In this document: positions 53,165-62,228 of the stretch, in pieces | Position numbering within the stretch: position 1 is the first letter of the stretch | How the letters are laid out: every line of letters begins with the position of its first letter | Assembly (NCBI GenBank): GCA_963792785.1 | Contig: CAWBXO010000004.1 | Coordinates: 1,116,001 to 1,180,000, forward strand | DNA: 64,000 nt | Source: CAWIMX01 sp963792785 | GTDB taxonomy: Bacteria > Acidobacteriota > Vicinamibacteria > Vicinamibacterales > CAVVIG01 | Direction of reading: 5' to 3' | Position numbers and translations under genes: made by a program | The notes under the pieces: model-generated | Told to the model about the DNA's origin: nothing | What the model saw: the letters and a program-made list of their open reading frames with translations, nothing else | Database searches by the model: none

Positions 53165-54521
53165 ATGCGAGGCCTGCGGTCTACACTTCTCTTGGTCGTC
53201 GCCCTCGCCGGCCTCGGCGCGTACATCTACTTCGTCACGTGGCGGCAGCCAGACAACGCCGCGTCCGCGACCGAGAAGGTGTTCGCCGGCCTCGAGACCG
53301 ACAACATCACGGGCCTGACGGTGAAGGCGGAGGGCGGCGACACGACCACCCTCACCAAGACCGAAGGATCGTGGCACATGACCGCGCCGCTCGACGGCGG
53401 CGCGGATCCCGCGACCGTCACCAGTATCACGCAGGCGCTGACGGCGCTCGAGCGGCAGCGCACGATCGACGAGGCCGGACAGCAGCCGGCGCAGTACGGC
53501 CTCGACTCGCCGAAGCTCGAGGTCGACTTCACCACCAACGACGGCGTGAGCCACAAGCTCGTGCTCGGCGCGACGAACCCGACGAAGGCCAGCCTCTACG
53601 CCACCCGCGACGGCGAGCCGGCCGTGTTCCTCGTCCCGCAGTACCAGGAGTCCACGTTCAACAAGTCCACGTTCGATCTCCGCGACAAGTCCATCCTCAC
53701 GTTCAACCGCGACGACCTCAAGAGCCTCGCCGTGAGCGCCGAGGGGCACACCGTCGATCTGAACAAGACGGGCGACGCGGAGTGGCGGATGGCAGCCCCC
53801 GCGAACGCGCGCGCCGATTTCGGCACCGTCGAGGGCGTCGTGAGCCGGCTGCTGACAACGCAGATGAAGAGCGTCGTGTCCGACGAGGGCGTCGCGGCGG
53901 CGGACCTGCGGAAATACGGCCTGGATCACCCCGCGATCTCCGCGACCCTCCAGGCGGGCGAGCGCCGCGCCGGTGACGCTCGAGATCGGCGGCGACGCCG
54001 GCTCCGACACCCTGTACGCGCGCAACAGCGCGCGGCCGGGCGTATTCACCGTCGAGACCGCGCTCGCCGGCGACCTGCGCCGCGCGCCCGAGGAGTACCG
54101 GCGGAAGGACCTCTTCGACTTTCGCGCTTACAATGCGACGAAAGTGGAGCTGACCCGCGGCAGCAAGACGGTGACGTTCGAGCGCGTGAAGGGCGACGGC
54201 GAGGGCGCGACGGACTCGTGGCGCCGTTCCACGCCCGCGCCGGCGGCCGACGCCGACAAAGCCAAGGTGGAAGCCCTCCTGGCCAAGCTCGCCGACCTGC
54301 GCGCCGACTCGTTCGTCCGCGCGGCCGCGGGCACCGGCCTGGCGGACCCGGCCCTCTCGGTGCACGTGACGTTCAACGACGGCAAAGATCAGGAGCAGGT
54401 CACCTTCGGCCGCTCCGGCGGCAGCGCGTATGCCGCCATTCCGGGCGACGAGGGCGCCGCGAAGATCGACGCATCGGCGCTCGACGAGGTCCTCTCGGCG
54501 CTCGATGGGCTGGCTGGCTGA
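53165..54521 (+). CDS. DUF4340 protein (one frameshift)
   Basis: A membrane-anchored periplasmic protein, 451 residues after removal of a surplus G at 53972. One N-terminal helix (TLLLVVALAGLGAYIYFV) is followed by repeated DUF4340 units, each with a pattern like TLTKTEGSWHMTAPLDGGAD and YGLDSPKLEVDF. DUF4340 genes commonly follow gldG-like genes, as here (3-bp gap). The role is unknown. Its end overlaps the PBP4 gene by 17 bp. Confidence 0.8.
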
Positions 54522-56016
54522 CCGCCGCCCCGCCGTCCTGCTGGCGGCGGCGCTCGCCGCCGCCTGCACCCCCTCCACTCGCCCGGCGGTCGCCCCCGCG
54601 CCGCCGCCCGGCGGCGCCGCGCTTCACCTGCAGCACGATCTCGACGCGCTCCTCGACGCACCCGGGCTGGCCCGCGGCGCCTGGGGCGCCGTCGTGCGCT
54701 CGCTCGATCGCGGCGACACGCTCTACGCCCGTAACGCCAATCGCCTGCTGCTGCCGGCGTCCACGCTGAAAATCCTCACGCTCGCGGCGGCCGGTGAACG
54801 CCTCGGCTGGGATTTCCGGTTCGAGACGCGCCTGCTCGCGCTCGGCGCGATTTCAGACGGCACGCTCCACGGCGACCTCTTCGTCGTCGGATCGGGCGAC
54901 CCGACCATCCTCGATCGCGATGGGTCTGGCGAGCGACTCTTCGCCGAATGGGCGGTCGCCCTCCGGGACGCGGGCATCTTCACGATCGACGGGCGGGTCG
55001 TCGGCCATGACCGGGCATTCCGTGAGCTCGGCCTCGGCAACGGCTGGGCGTGGGACGACCTGCCCTACGGCTACGCCGCGCGCGTGACCGCCCTGCAGTT
55101 CAACGACAACCTGGCCGGCCTGCTGGTGTCGCCGGGCCCGGCCCCCGGCGCCCCAGCGGCCATCGCCATCGATCCACCGGAGACCGGGCTGGAGATCGAG
55201 AACGACGTCGTCACCGGCCCGGCGGACGCCGTGGCCGCGTTGCGGATCGAGCGCCTGCCGGGCAGCCCGCGCCTGACGGTGCGCGGCACGGCGCCTCTCG
55301 GCGGTGAGCCGTCGGCTCGCACCGTGTCGGTGGACGACCCCACGGCGTTCTTCGCCGCGTCCCTGAGGCGCGCGCTCGTGGCCCACGGCCTCGACGTGAC
55401 GGGGCCGGCCCTGAGCGTCGACGAACTGGATGGGGCGCCGGCGGGCACCGAGGCACACCCGATTGCCACGCATCGATCGGCGCCGCTCGCGGAGGTGGCC
55501 GTCCGTTTGATGAAACAGAGCCAGAACCTGCACGCCGAGACGCTGCTGCTGACAATGGGCCGCCGCAGCGGCGTGCCGACAGCGGCCGGCGGCGCGCGGG
55601 CGGTGCGCGCGACGCTGGAGGCGTGGGGGATCGCCCCCGAGGCGTTCGCGCAGGTCGACGGGTCGGGGCTCTCGCGGTACGACGCGGTGACCGCGAGCGC
55701 GCTGGCCGGCGTGCTGGCGCGCGTGGACGGCGACCCGGCCGCGCGCGCGGTGTTCGCGCAGGCCCTGCCGATCGCCGGAGAGGACGGCACGCTCGAGGCG
55801 CGGTTCGCGGGGACGCCCGCCGCGGGCAACGCGCGGGCGAAAACGGGATCGATGTCCGGCGTGCGCGCCCTCGCCGGCTACGTCACGGCCGCCGACGGCG
55901 AGCGCCTGGTGTTCGCGGTGCTCGGCAACAATTTCGACGCGCCCGGGGCAGCGGTCGATCAGGCGATTGACGCGTGCGTCGTGCGGCTCACGCGGTTCGA
56001 ACGGGATCGCCCGTGA
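54505..56016 (+). CDS. dacB: D-alanyl-D-alanine carboxypeptidase/endopeptidase (PBP4/DacB family)
   Basis: A peptidoglycan hydrolase of 503 residues. The N-terminus has a signal ending AAACTPS, which fits a lipoprotein. The catalytic triad motifs are SxxK in PASTLKILTL (about S85), SxN in KQSQNLHAET, and KTG in RAKTGSMSGVR (about K445). A long insertion between the first two motifs is typical of class C. The ATG at 54505 overlaps DUF4340, so it belongs to the ABC operon. The 3' end overlaps the kinase gene by 29 bp. Confidence 0.9.
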   Translation: MGWLADRRPAVLLAAALAAACTPSTRPAVAPAPPPGGAALHLQHDLDALLDAPGLARGAWGAVVRSLDRGDTLYARNANRLLLPASTLKILTLAAAGERLGWDFRFETRLLALGAISDGTLHGDLFVVGSGDPTILDRDGSGERLFAEWAVALRDAGIFTIDGRVVGHDRAFRELGLGNGWAWDDLPYGYAARVTALQFNDNLAGLLVSPGPAPGAPAAIAIDPPETGLEIENDVVTGPADAVAALRIERLPGSPRLTVRGTAPLGGEPSARTVSVDDPTAFFAASLRRALVAHGLDVTGPALSVDELDGAPAGTEAHPIATHRSAPLAEVAVRLMKQSQNLHAETLLLTMGRRSGVPTAAGGARAVRATLEAWGIAPEAFAQVDGSGLSRYDAVTASALAGVLARVDGDPAARAVFAQALPIAGEDGTLEARFAGTPAAGNARAKTGSMSGVRALAGYVTAADGERLVFAVLGNNFDAPGAAVDQAIDACVVRLTRFERDRP

Positions 56017-57394
56017 TGCAGGGCATCTCGAAGTAGAACGTCGCGCCGCCCCACTCATTGCGCCGGTAGCCGATCGCCCCGCCGTACGACTCGATGATCC
56101 CGTAGCTCACCGACAGCCCGAGCCCCGTGCCGCGCCCGACCGGCTTCGTCGTGAAGAACGGCTGGAACAGCTTCGCCTCGTCGTCCGGGCTCACGCCGGG
56201 CCCGTTGTCCGCCACCTCGAGCGCGGTGAACCCGCGCTGATCGTGAAGCCGGATCGCGATCCGTCCCTGCGCCAGGCCCTGAACAGCCTGCTCGGCATTC
56301 ACGACAAAGTTCAGCAGGACCTGCTGCATTTCAGTGAAGCTCGACTCAACGAGCCGCGCCTCGCCCAGCTCGACGTCGAGCTGGATGTTCGCCGCGTCGA
56401 TCTGCGCGCTCCGCATGCGCACGACCTCAGCGACCACCTCGCGCAGGTCGACGGGCGCGGGCGGCCCCTCGGTGGGGCTGCTGAAGCGCGACAGCTTGCG
56501 GATGATGTCGCGCGCCCGGCCGGTCTGGGTCTTGAGGAACCCGAGCTCCTCACGGGCCTCGGCGTCCGGCGCCGGCTGGTGCTCGAGCAGCTCGATGCCG
56601 CCGAGGATCGCCTGCAGCGGGTTGTTGAGCTCGTGCGCGACGCCCGACACGAGCAGACCCACCGCGGCGAGGCGCTCCTGGCGCACCAGCTGCCGCTGCA
56701 GCGACTGCATCTCCTCGCGCAAGGCCCGCTCGTGCTCGACCTGGCGATCCAGGTCGTCGCGCTGCTCCCGGAGGCGGCGGGCCATGGTGATGAACGCGTC
56801 CTGCAGCTCGTCGAGCTCGAGGCTCGACGTCTCCGTGCGCGGCGGATCCGAGAAGTCGCCATCGGCGATCCGCCGGGCCGCCAGCTGAAGGGGACCGAGC
56901 TTACGCGCCACGTAGTCGGCGAAAGCGAGCGCGGCGAACAGCGCGAAGCCGCAGAGGACGACCAGCAGCGCGCCGTTGCGCACCTGCAGCGGCAGCAGCT
57001 GCATCTCGGTCTGGCTGGTGGGCAGGCCCACCTCGACGGTCCATCCGAGCCGGTCGACGGTCGCCGTTGCCGTGGACCGCGCGCGGTCCGCGTTCCCGAA
57101 TATCTGCCCGGCGAGGATCCGGCCGTCGCGATCGCGCACGGAGACGCTGGAGCCCGGCGGCAGTTCGAGGCGCGCGATCGTCCGCGCCAGGGCGACGCCG
57201 TCGTCGGACGGCGTCTCGTGGCCGAGGAACGTGGCAGCCGTGGACGCGATGGTCGTCGCGTGCTGCCGGAGCTCGCGCTGCCGATCCCGGAGCGTGTTCG
57301 TCGCGGCCCAGACCGCGAGGCCCAGGAGCGGCGCCGCCGCGATGATGGCCACCGTGATGATCTGCGACCGCATCGGCCGCGACGGATGCGTCAT
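55988..57394 (-). CDS. Membrane sensor histidine kinase
   Basis: A 468-residue kinase: a first membrane helix (IITVAIIAAAPLLGLAVWAA), a periplasmic region of about 110 residues, and a second helix (ALLVVLCGFALFAALAFA). A HAMP-like linker (GPLQLAARRIADGDFSDPP) and a coiled coil follow. The phospho-acceptor His is in VSGVAHELNNPLQAILGG, and the ATPase domain has NFVVNAEQAVQ, DNGPGVSP and GTGLGLSVSYGII. No response regulator is adjacent. The ATG at 57394 overlaps the queC stop, so it is read with the queuosine genes. Confidence 0.9.
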   Translation of the reverse strand: MTHPSRPMRSQIITVAIIAAAPLLGLAVWAATNTLRDRQRELRQHATTIASTAATFLGHETPSDDGVALARTIARLELPPGSSVSVRDRDGRILAGQIFGNADRARSTATATVDRLGWTVEVGLPTSQTEMQLLPLQVRNGALLVVLCGFALFAALAFADYVARKLGPLQLAARRIADGDFSDPPRTETSSLELDELQDAFITMARRLREQRDDLDRQVEHERALREEMQSLQRQLVRQERLAAVGLLVSGVAHELNNPLQAILGGIELLEHQPAPDAEAREELGFLKTQTGRARDIIRKLSRFSSPTEGPPAPVDLREVVAEVVRMRSAQIDAANIQLDVELGEARLVESSFTEMQQVLLNFVVNAEQAVQGLAQGRIAIRLHDQRGFTALEVADNGPGVSPDDEAKLFQPFFTTKPVGRGTGLGLSVSYGIIESYGGAIGYRRNEWGGATFYFEMPCITGDPVRTA

Positions 57395-58080
57395 GGGCGC
57401 CTCGCGACATCCGCCGGCAGGGCGGGATCGGGCACGCCGGCCTCGGCGAAGCCTTTCGCGCGCAGGCGGCAGCTGTCGCAGCGGCCGCAGGGCCGGCCGT
57501 CCGGAGCCGGATCGTAGCAGCTGTGGGTCAGCCCGTAGTCGAGGCCGAGCGCGAGACCGCGCCGGATGATCTCGGCCTTCGAGAGCGCGATGAGCGGCGT
57601 GTGCACGCGGAAGCGCGCGCCCTCCACGCCGGCGCGCGTCGCGAGCGCCGCGAGCTGCTCGAACGCTGAGATGAATTCGGGACGACAGTCCGGGTACCCG
57701 GAGTAGTCCAGCGCGTTGACGCCGATCACGAGGTCGCGCGAGTCCAGGACCTCGGCCCACCCCAGCGCGAGCGCCAGAAACGTCGTGTTGCGCGCCGGCA
57801 CGTACGTCGACGGGATGTCGGTCGCCGTGAGATCGCGATCGACCGGCACGGGGGCGGCCGACGTCAGCGCCGACCCGCCGATGCCGCGCAGATCCACGGA
57901 GACCTCGAGATGCCGCTCCACGCCGAGCGCCCGCGCCACCGCCCGGGCGGACTCCAGCTCGCGCGCGTGCCGCTGGCCGTAGCTCACGGTGAGCGCGTTC
58001 AACGCGAAACCGTCCGAGCGCGCGATGGCCGCCGCGGTGTAGGAATCGAGACCGCCGCTCAGCAGGACCACCGCCCGCAT
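57391..58080 (-). CDS. queC: 7-cyano-7-deazaguanine synthase
   Basis: Converts carboxy-deazaguanine to preQ0 with ATP and ammonia, for queuosine in tRNA or modified DNA. The 229-residue protein has the ATP loop VLLSGGLDSYTAAAIA, VPARNTTFLALAL, GVNALDYSGYPDCRPEF, and the zinc-binding cysteines in THSCYDPAPDGRPCGRCDSC. The ATG at 58080 overlaps the queE stop. Confidence 0.95.
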   Translation of the reverse strand: MRAVVLLSGGLDSYTAAAIARSDGFALNALTVSYGQRHARELESARAVARALGVERHLEVSVDLRGIGGSALTSAAPVPVDRDLTATDIPSTYVPARNTTFLALALGWAEVLDSRDLVIGVNALDYSGYPDCRPEFISAFEQLAALATRAGVEGARFRVHTPLIALSKAEIIRRGLALGLDYGLTHSCYDPAPDGRPCGRCDSCRLRAKGFAEAGVPDPALPADVARRP

Positions 58081-58721
58081 CACACGCCCCGGGTCTCCGG
58101 GCTCCAGATGTACTTGTGAACCTGCAGCTGCACGCGCACCGGCAGCCGATCGGCCAGCACCCACGCGCTGAGCGCGGCGGGCTCGAGCACGCCGTGCACC
58201 GGCGAGAACAGCACGGCGCCGCCGCGCGACGCCAGGTCGTGCTGCCGCAGGACATCCCGCGCCCACTCGTAGTCCGCGCGGTCCTTCAGCACGAACTTCA
58301 CTTCGTCCCGCGCCGTCAGGTGCGCCAGGTTGCTCCAGTCGTTCGCCGCGGACTCCCCGCTCCCGGGGCACTTCATGTCGACGATCCGGAGCACGCCGGC
58401 CGGCACGCGCGCGATCGAACGATGACCACCCGTCTCGAGGAGCACCGTCAGCCCCCGATCGAGGAGCCGCTGCATCAGCGGATACACATCGTCCTGCAGG
58501 AGGGGCTCGCCGCCGGTGATCTCGACCAGCGGGCAGCCGTGGCCCTCGACGGCGTCCACGACCTCGTCGACGGCCATCTTGCGGCCCTCGGTGAACGCGT
58601 ACGGCGTGTCGCACCACGAGCAGCGCAGGTCGCAGGCCGTGAGGCGGACGAAGACGCATGGCAGGCCTGCATGCGTCGATTCGCCCTGCACCGAATAGAA
58701 GATTTCGTTGACGGTCAGCAT
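58080..58721 (-). CDS. queE: 7-carboxy-7-deazaguanine synthase
   Basis: A radical-SAM enzyme that builds 7-carboxy-7-deazaguanine. The 213-residue protein has EIFYSVQGEST, the cluster motif TACDLRCSWCDTPYAF (CxxxCxxC), VEITGGEPLLQ and VDMKCPGSGE. The ATG at 58721 (MLTVNEIF) is used because family similarity begins there. QueD and FolE are not in the window. It is divergent from the DUF72 gene with a 50-bp gap whose AT-rich middle (58730-58741) probably carries both promoters. Confidence 0.94.
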   Translation of the reverse strand: MLTVNEIFYSVQGESTHAGLPCVFVRLTACDLRCSWCDTPYAFTEGRKMAVDEVVDAVEGHGCPLVEITGGEPLLQDDVYPLMQRLLDRGLTVLLETGGHRSIARVPAGVLRIVDMKCPGSGESAANDWSNLAHLTARDEVKFVLKDRADYEWARDVLRQHDLASRGGAVLFSPVHGVLEPAALSAWVLADRLPVRVQLQVHKYIWSPETRGV

Positions 58722-58771
58722 GGTAGGTGGAACGCTAATATTGTATCCAAGCGAGGACGGGAACACGGCGC

Positions 58772-59773
58772 ATGGGCGATCACGTGCGGATCGGAACGAG
58801 CGGCTGGCACTACCCCACCGGACGGGGCACGTGGAACGGCATTTTCTATCCCGCGAAGCGGGACCAGCCCCGGGGGTTCGACGAGCTCCGGTTCTACGCC
58901 CGCCATTTCGACACGGTCGAAGTCAACGCCACGTTTTACGGCCAGCCGAGCGCGCGCGTCACGCGCGGCTGGGTGGAGCGCACGCCACCCGGCTTCGAGT
59001 TCTCGGTCAAGCTGTACCAGAAGTTCACCCACCCGCGCCTGTTCCGCGAGCGCGTCGAGCGGGCGCTGCCGCCCGAGGCCGCCGCCGGCGTCGGAGGCGA
59101 TGCCCTGGTGGACGCGCTGGCGGCACCGACACCCGCCGACGTCGACGAGTTTCGGGCCGGGATCGAGCCGCTGGCCGCGGCCGGGCGCCTCGGCGCCCTC
59201 CTGGCCCAGTTCCCGCCGAGCTTCACGAGCAGCCCCGCGTCGCGCGACTACCTCGACGGCCTGCTGCGCGCGTTCCACGACTATCCCGTCGCCGTCGAGC
59301 TGCGGCACCGCTCGTGGAGCGACGACCTCGACGGCACGCTCGGCCTGCTGAACACCTTCCAGGCCGCGTGGGTGCAAATCGACGAACCGAAGTTCCGCTT
59401 CTCCATCCGGCAGAACCAGCTGCCGAACGTGCACGGCTTCTATTACATGCGCCTGCACGGCCGGAACGCCGCGAACTGGTGGCGCCACGGCGCGGCCGAG
59501 GACCGGTACGACTACCTGTACTCCGCCGGCGAGCTGCGCGAGTTCGCCGAGACGGCGCAGGCCGCCCGTCAGCTCGTGAAGAAGACGTACCTCTACACCA
59601 ACAACCACTTCTCCGCGAAGTCGGTCGCCAACGCGGCGATGATCAAGCAGCAGCTCGGGGAGCCGATCGAGGGCGAGTATCTGCCGGCGTTCGCCGACCG
59701 CTATCCGGACCTCGAGGGGACCGTGCGGATCGAGCGCGGGCTCTTCAGCGGCGTACGGACACGCGACGAATGA
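58772..59773 (+). CDS. DUF72 (YecE-like) protein
   Basis: A 333-residue TIM-barrel-like protein. RIGTSGWHYPTGRGTWNGIF is the N-terminal signature. FDTVEVNATFYGQPSA and FEFSVKLYQKFTHPRLF follow, as does WVQIDEPKFRF, and the C-terminal YLYTNNHFSAKSVANA is strongly family-typical. The function of YecE proteins is not established. The 3' end overlaps the cyclophilin gene on the other strand by 29 bp. Confidence 0.88.
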   Translation: MGDHVRIGTSGWHYPTGRGTWNGIFYPAKRDQPRGFDELRFYARHFDTVEVNATFYGQPSARVTRGWVERTPPGFEFSVKLYQKFTHPRLFRERVERALPPEAAAGVGGDALVDALAAPTPADVDEFRAGIEPLAAAGRLGALLAQFPPSFTSSPASRDYLDGLLRAFHDYPVAVELRHRSWSDDLDGTLGLLNTFQAAWVQIDEPKFRFSIRQNQLPNVHGFYYMRLHGRNAANWWRHGAAEDRYDYLYSAGELREFAETAQAARQLVKKTYLYTNNHFSAKSVANAAMIKQQLGEPIEGEYLPAFADRYPDLEGTVRIERGLFSGVRTRDE

Positions 59774-60293
59774 GGTCGCCGACCTGCAGGCGGGCGGGCA
59801 CGTCCTCGCCCGACACCACGTACCCGAACACCGCGTACTGCCCGTCGAGCTCGGGACGATCGCTCAAGGTCACGTAGATCTGGCTGTCGGCCAGCGCGGG
59901 ATTGCCCGGATGCGCGACCGCGACCGCGCCACGGCGGTGCTTGAGCTTCGGCACGATCTCGGCCACGCCGATCGGATGCCCGCTCGAGGCCGCCGGCCCG
60001 CGTCCCCAGAGATCCCGCAGCGAGATGTCGCGCGTCTGCGGATCGCCGAACTGGGCGAGCACGCCGTCCACCACGCGGTGCACCCGCAGCCCGTCGTAGA
60101 AGCCTTCCTCCGCCAGCTGAACGATGTGCGCCACGGTGAGCGGCGCCTCTTCGGGATACGTGCCGATCGTGAAGGTGCCGCGCGTCGTCTCGACCACGAT
60201 CACGGGCGCCTCGCTGTCGTCCTGCGGGGCCGCGGAGAGCGCGGCGACGGCCGCCAGACAGGCGCAGGCGACCAGGCGGGCCGCGCGGTTCAC
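59745..60293 (-). CDS. Exported cyclophilin-type peptidyl-prolyl isomerase
   Basis: A 182-residue protein with a signal peptide (VNRAARLVACACLAAVAALS, cut near SAAPQ) and a cyclophilin domain: VVETTRGTFTIGTYPEEAPL, GFYDGLRVHRVVDGVLAQFG, RRGAVAVAHPGNPALADSQI and YAVFGYVVSGEDV. The usual FHR active-site Arg is present as VHRVV. The GTG at 60293 overlaps the nth stop. It is the last gene of the transcript that begins in the microcompartment genes. Confidence 0.9.
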   Translation of the reverse strand: MNRAARLVACACLAAVAALSAAPQDDSEAPVIVVETTRGTFTIGTYPEEAPLTVAHIVQLAEEGFYDGLRVHRVVDGVLAQFGDPQTRDISLRDLWGRGPAASSGHPIGVAEIVPKLKHRRGAVAVAHPGNPALADSQIYVTLSDRPELDGQYAVFGYVVSGEDVPARLQVGDLIRRVSVRR

Positions 60294-60988
60294 GCGGACC
60301 TCGTGACGCCCACCTGCGGGCAGAGCGGCTTGAGCACGCATTCGGCGCACCGGGGGTAGACCGGGCGGCACACGTTCTGCCCCCACGTGACGAGATAGAG
60401 GTTGATGAGCGGCCACCAGCGCGCGGCCGTCGCGCGATACAGCGCCTGCTCGGTCTCTTCCGGCGTGCGCGTGCGCACCCAGCCGAGGCGGTTCGCAATG
60501 CGGTGCACGTGGGTGTCCACGCAGATGTTGCGACGGCTCCCGAACGACAGGATGAGCACCAGGTTGGCGGTCTTCCGGCCGACGCCCGGCAACGTGAGCA
60601 GCTCGTCCATCGTGCCGGGCACCCGGCCGCCGAACCGCTCGACGAGCAGGCGGCAGGCCTCCTTCACGTGCTTCGCCTTGTGGCGATAGAAGCTCACGGG
60701 ATAGATCAGCGTCTCGATCTGTTTCACCGTCAGGCGGCCCATCGTGCGCGGCGTCCGCGCGACCTTGAACAGCCGGGTCGACGCCGCGAGCGTCGTCTGG
60801 TCCTGCGTGCGGGCGGAGAGGAGCGTGGCAATGAGCACCTGGAACGGATCCTCCTCCTGGCTGTTCGAGATCTTCTCCACGGCTGGCAGCTCGAGGCCGT
60901 CGATCGCGCGCGCCAGCGCGCGCATCACCGCCTCGACGCGACGCGCCGGCACGCGCCGGACCGGCAGCGGGCGCGGGCGCGGGCTCAT
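60290..60988 (-). CDS. nth: Endonuclease III
   Basis: A DNA glycosylase/AP lyase for oxidised pyrimidines, 232 residues. PFQVLIATLLSARTQDQTT is the first family block. The helix-hairpin-helix with the catalytic Lys reads LPGVGRKTANLVL, and the catalytic Asp is in CVDTHVHRIANRLGW. A C-x6-C-x2-C-x5-C 4Fe-4S site (NVCRPVYPRCAECVLKPLC) ends the protein. The ATG at 60988 overlaps the dehydrogenase stop, so it is co-transcribed with the microcompartment genes. Confidence 0.95.
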   Translation of the reverse strand: MSPRPRPLPVRRVPARRVEAVMRALARAIDGLELPAVEKISNSQEEDPFQVLIATLLSARTQDQTTLAASTRLFKVARTPRTMGRLTVKQIETLIYPVSFYRHKAKHVKEACRLLVERFGGRVPGTMDELLTLPGVGRKTANLVLILSFGSRRNICVDTHVHRIANRLGWVRTRTPEETEQALYRATAARWWPLINLYLVTWGQNVCRPVYPRCAECVLKPLCPQVGVTRSA

Positions 60989-61926
60989 GGGACCGGCGTG
61001 ACCGGCGGGCGGCCCTCGAGCACCGCGACGACGTTGCGGACGGCGAGGTCCGCCATCGCCGTGCGCGTCTCCGTGGTTCCGCTGCCGAGATGCGGCACGA
61101 GCAGGACGTTCTCGAGCGGCAGCAGGTCCGCGTGCACCTCCGGTTCGCGCTCGTAGACGTCGAGCGCGGCGCCGGCAATCAGGCGCTGCTGGAGCGCCCA
61201 GGCGAGCGCCGCCTCGTCCACCACGGGCCCGCGCGCCGTGTTGACGAGGTACGCCGACCGCTTCATGCGCGCCAACGAGCGCTTGTCGATGAGATGCGTC
61301 GTCTCGGGCGTCAGCGGGACGTGCAGCGAGACGACGTCCGACGTGTTCAGCAGCCGATCCAGCGGCATCGCCTCGGCGCCGTCGGCGGCGGCCTCGCGGC
61401 GCGATGCGTAGGCAACGCGCATGCCGAAAGCCGGCGCGCGCGCCGCGACCGCGCGCGCGATACGCCCGAAGCCCACGAGGCCCAGCTGCTTGCCCCGCAG
61501 GTCGGAGCCCAGCATGAAGTCGAACGCCCACCCCTTCCAGGCGCCCCGCCGCACCAGGCGATCGCCTTCGGCCAGGCGCCGCGTGATCGCCAGGATCAGC
61601 GCCCACGTGAAGTCCGCGACCGACTCGGTGAGCACGTCGGGTGTGTTCGTGACGATCACGCCGCGGCGACGCGCCTCGGCGACCTGGATATTGTTGTAGC
61701 CGACGGCCACGTTCGCCACGATCCGGAGGGTCGGGGCCGCGTCGAGGAGGGCCGCGTCCACGACGTCGGTCAGCATGCAGACGAGGGCGTCCTTACCGGC
61801 GGCGCGCTCCCGGAGCGCCTCGGGCGCGAGCGGGACGTCGCTCGCGTGCACATCGACCGAGGCGACCGCTTCGAGCGTGGCGAGGACCGAGGCCGGCAGT
61901 TTACGGGTCACGAGAACGGCCGGCAC
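60985..61926 (-). CDS. D-isomer-specific 2-hydroxyacid dehydrogenase (glyoxylate/hydroxypyruvate reductase type)
   Basis: A 313-residue NAD(P)-dependent oxidoreductase. VAVGYNNIQVAEARRRGVIV and NTPDVLTESVADF are substrate-domain blocks. The nucleotide loop is LGLVGFGRIARAVA, and the catalytic residues are in VNTARGPVVDE (Arg), DVYEREP (Glu) and VPHLGSGT (His). The pattern is closest to GyaR/GhrB enzymes, which interconvert glyoxylate and glycolate, or hydroxypyruvate and glycerate. It starts 1 bp after a shell-protein gene, so it may process a 2-oxo or 2-hydroxy acid linked to the microcompartment (inference). Confidence 0.88.
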   Translation of the reverse strand: MPAVLVTRKLPASVLATLEAVASVDVHASDVPLAPEALRERAAGKDALVCMLTDVVDAALLDAAPTLRIVANVAVGYNNIQVAEARRRGVIVTNTPDVLTESVADFTWALILAITRRLAEGDRLVRRGAWKGWAFDFMLGSDLRGKQLGLVGFGRIARAVAARAPAFGMRVAYASRREAAADGAEAMPLDRLLNTSDVVSLHVPLTPETTHLIDKRSLARMKRSAYLVNTARGPVVDEAALAWALQQRLIAGAALDVYEREPEVHADLLPLENVLLVPHLGSGTTETRTAMADLAVRNVVAVLEGRPPVTPVP

Positions 61927-61927
61927 G

Positions 61928-62197
61928 CTACTCCATTTCGATGTGATCGACGATGCCGATGACGGCCGCGTCGACCGGCGCCGCCTTCTGGCCCAGCGCC
62001 TCGCCCGCCGCCCGCCCCTCCATGACGAGGAGCACCGTTTCGTGGACCCCGGCGCCGACGCCGTCGACGGCGAGCACCGCGAAGCCCCGCGGCGTGCGAT
62101 CGGGATTGATCGGCTGGACGAGGAGGAGCTTCGCGCCTACGAACTTGCGGTGCTTCTGCGTGGAGACCAGCGTGCCGACGACCCGACCGAGCTGCAT
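61928..62197 (-). CDS. Microcompartment pentamer shell protein BMC-P (copy 1)
   Basis: An 89-residue EutN/CcmL-family protein that caps the vertices of a polyhedral protein shell. MQLGRVVGTLVSTQKHRKFV is the typical N-terminal strand pair, KLLLVQPINPD follows, VDGVGAGVHETVLLVMEG is the central block, and the end is VDAAVIGIVDHIEME. The start codon is immediately preceded by a GAGGAACTG repeat array that supplies several Shine-Dalgarno-like motifs. Confidence 0.92.
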   Translation of the reverse strand: MQLGRVVGTLVSTQKHRKFVGAKLLLVQPINPDRTPRGFAVLAVDGVGAGVHETVLLVMEGRAAGEALGQKAAPVDAAVIGIVDHIEME

Positions 62198-62228
62198 CCG
62201 TTCCTCAGTTCCTCAGCTCCCCAGTTCC
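62198..62228. repeat. GAGGAACTG array between BMC-P copies 1 and 2
   Basis: On the plus strand TTCCTCAGTTCCTCAGCTCC is repeated about four times. In the mRNA sense it reads GAGGAACTGAGGAACGG directly before the ATG of BMC-P copy 1. It is the same unit found near tolC, pyrE2 and pyrR, 29-35 kb away. Confidence 0.6.
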
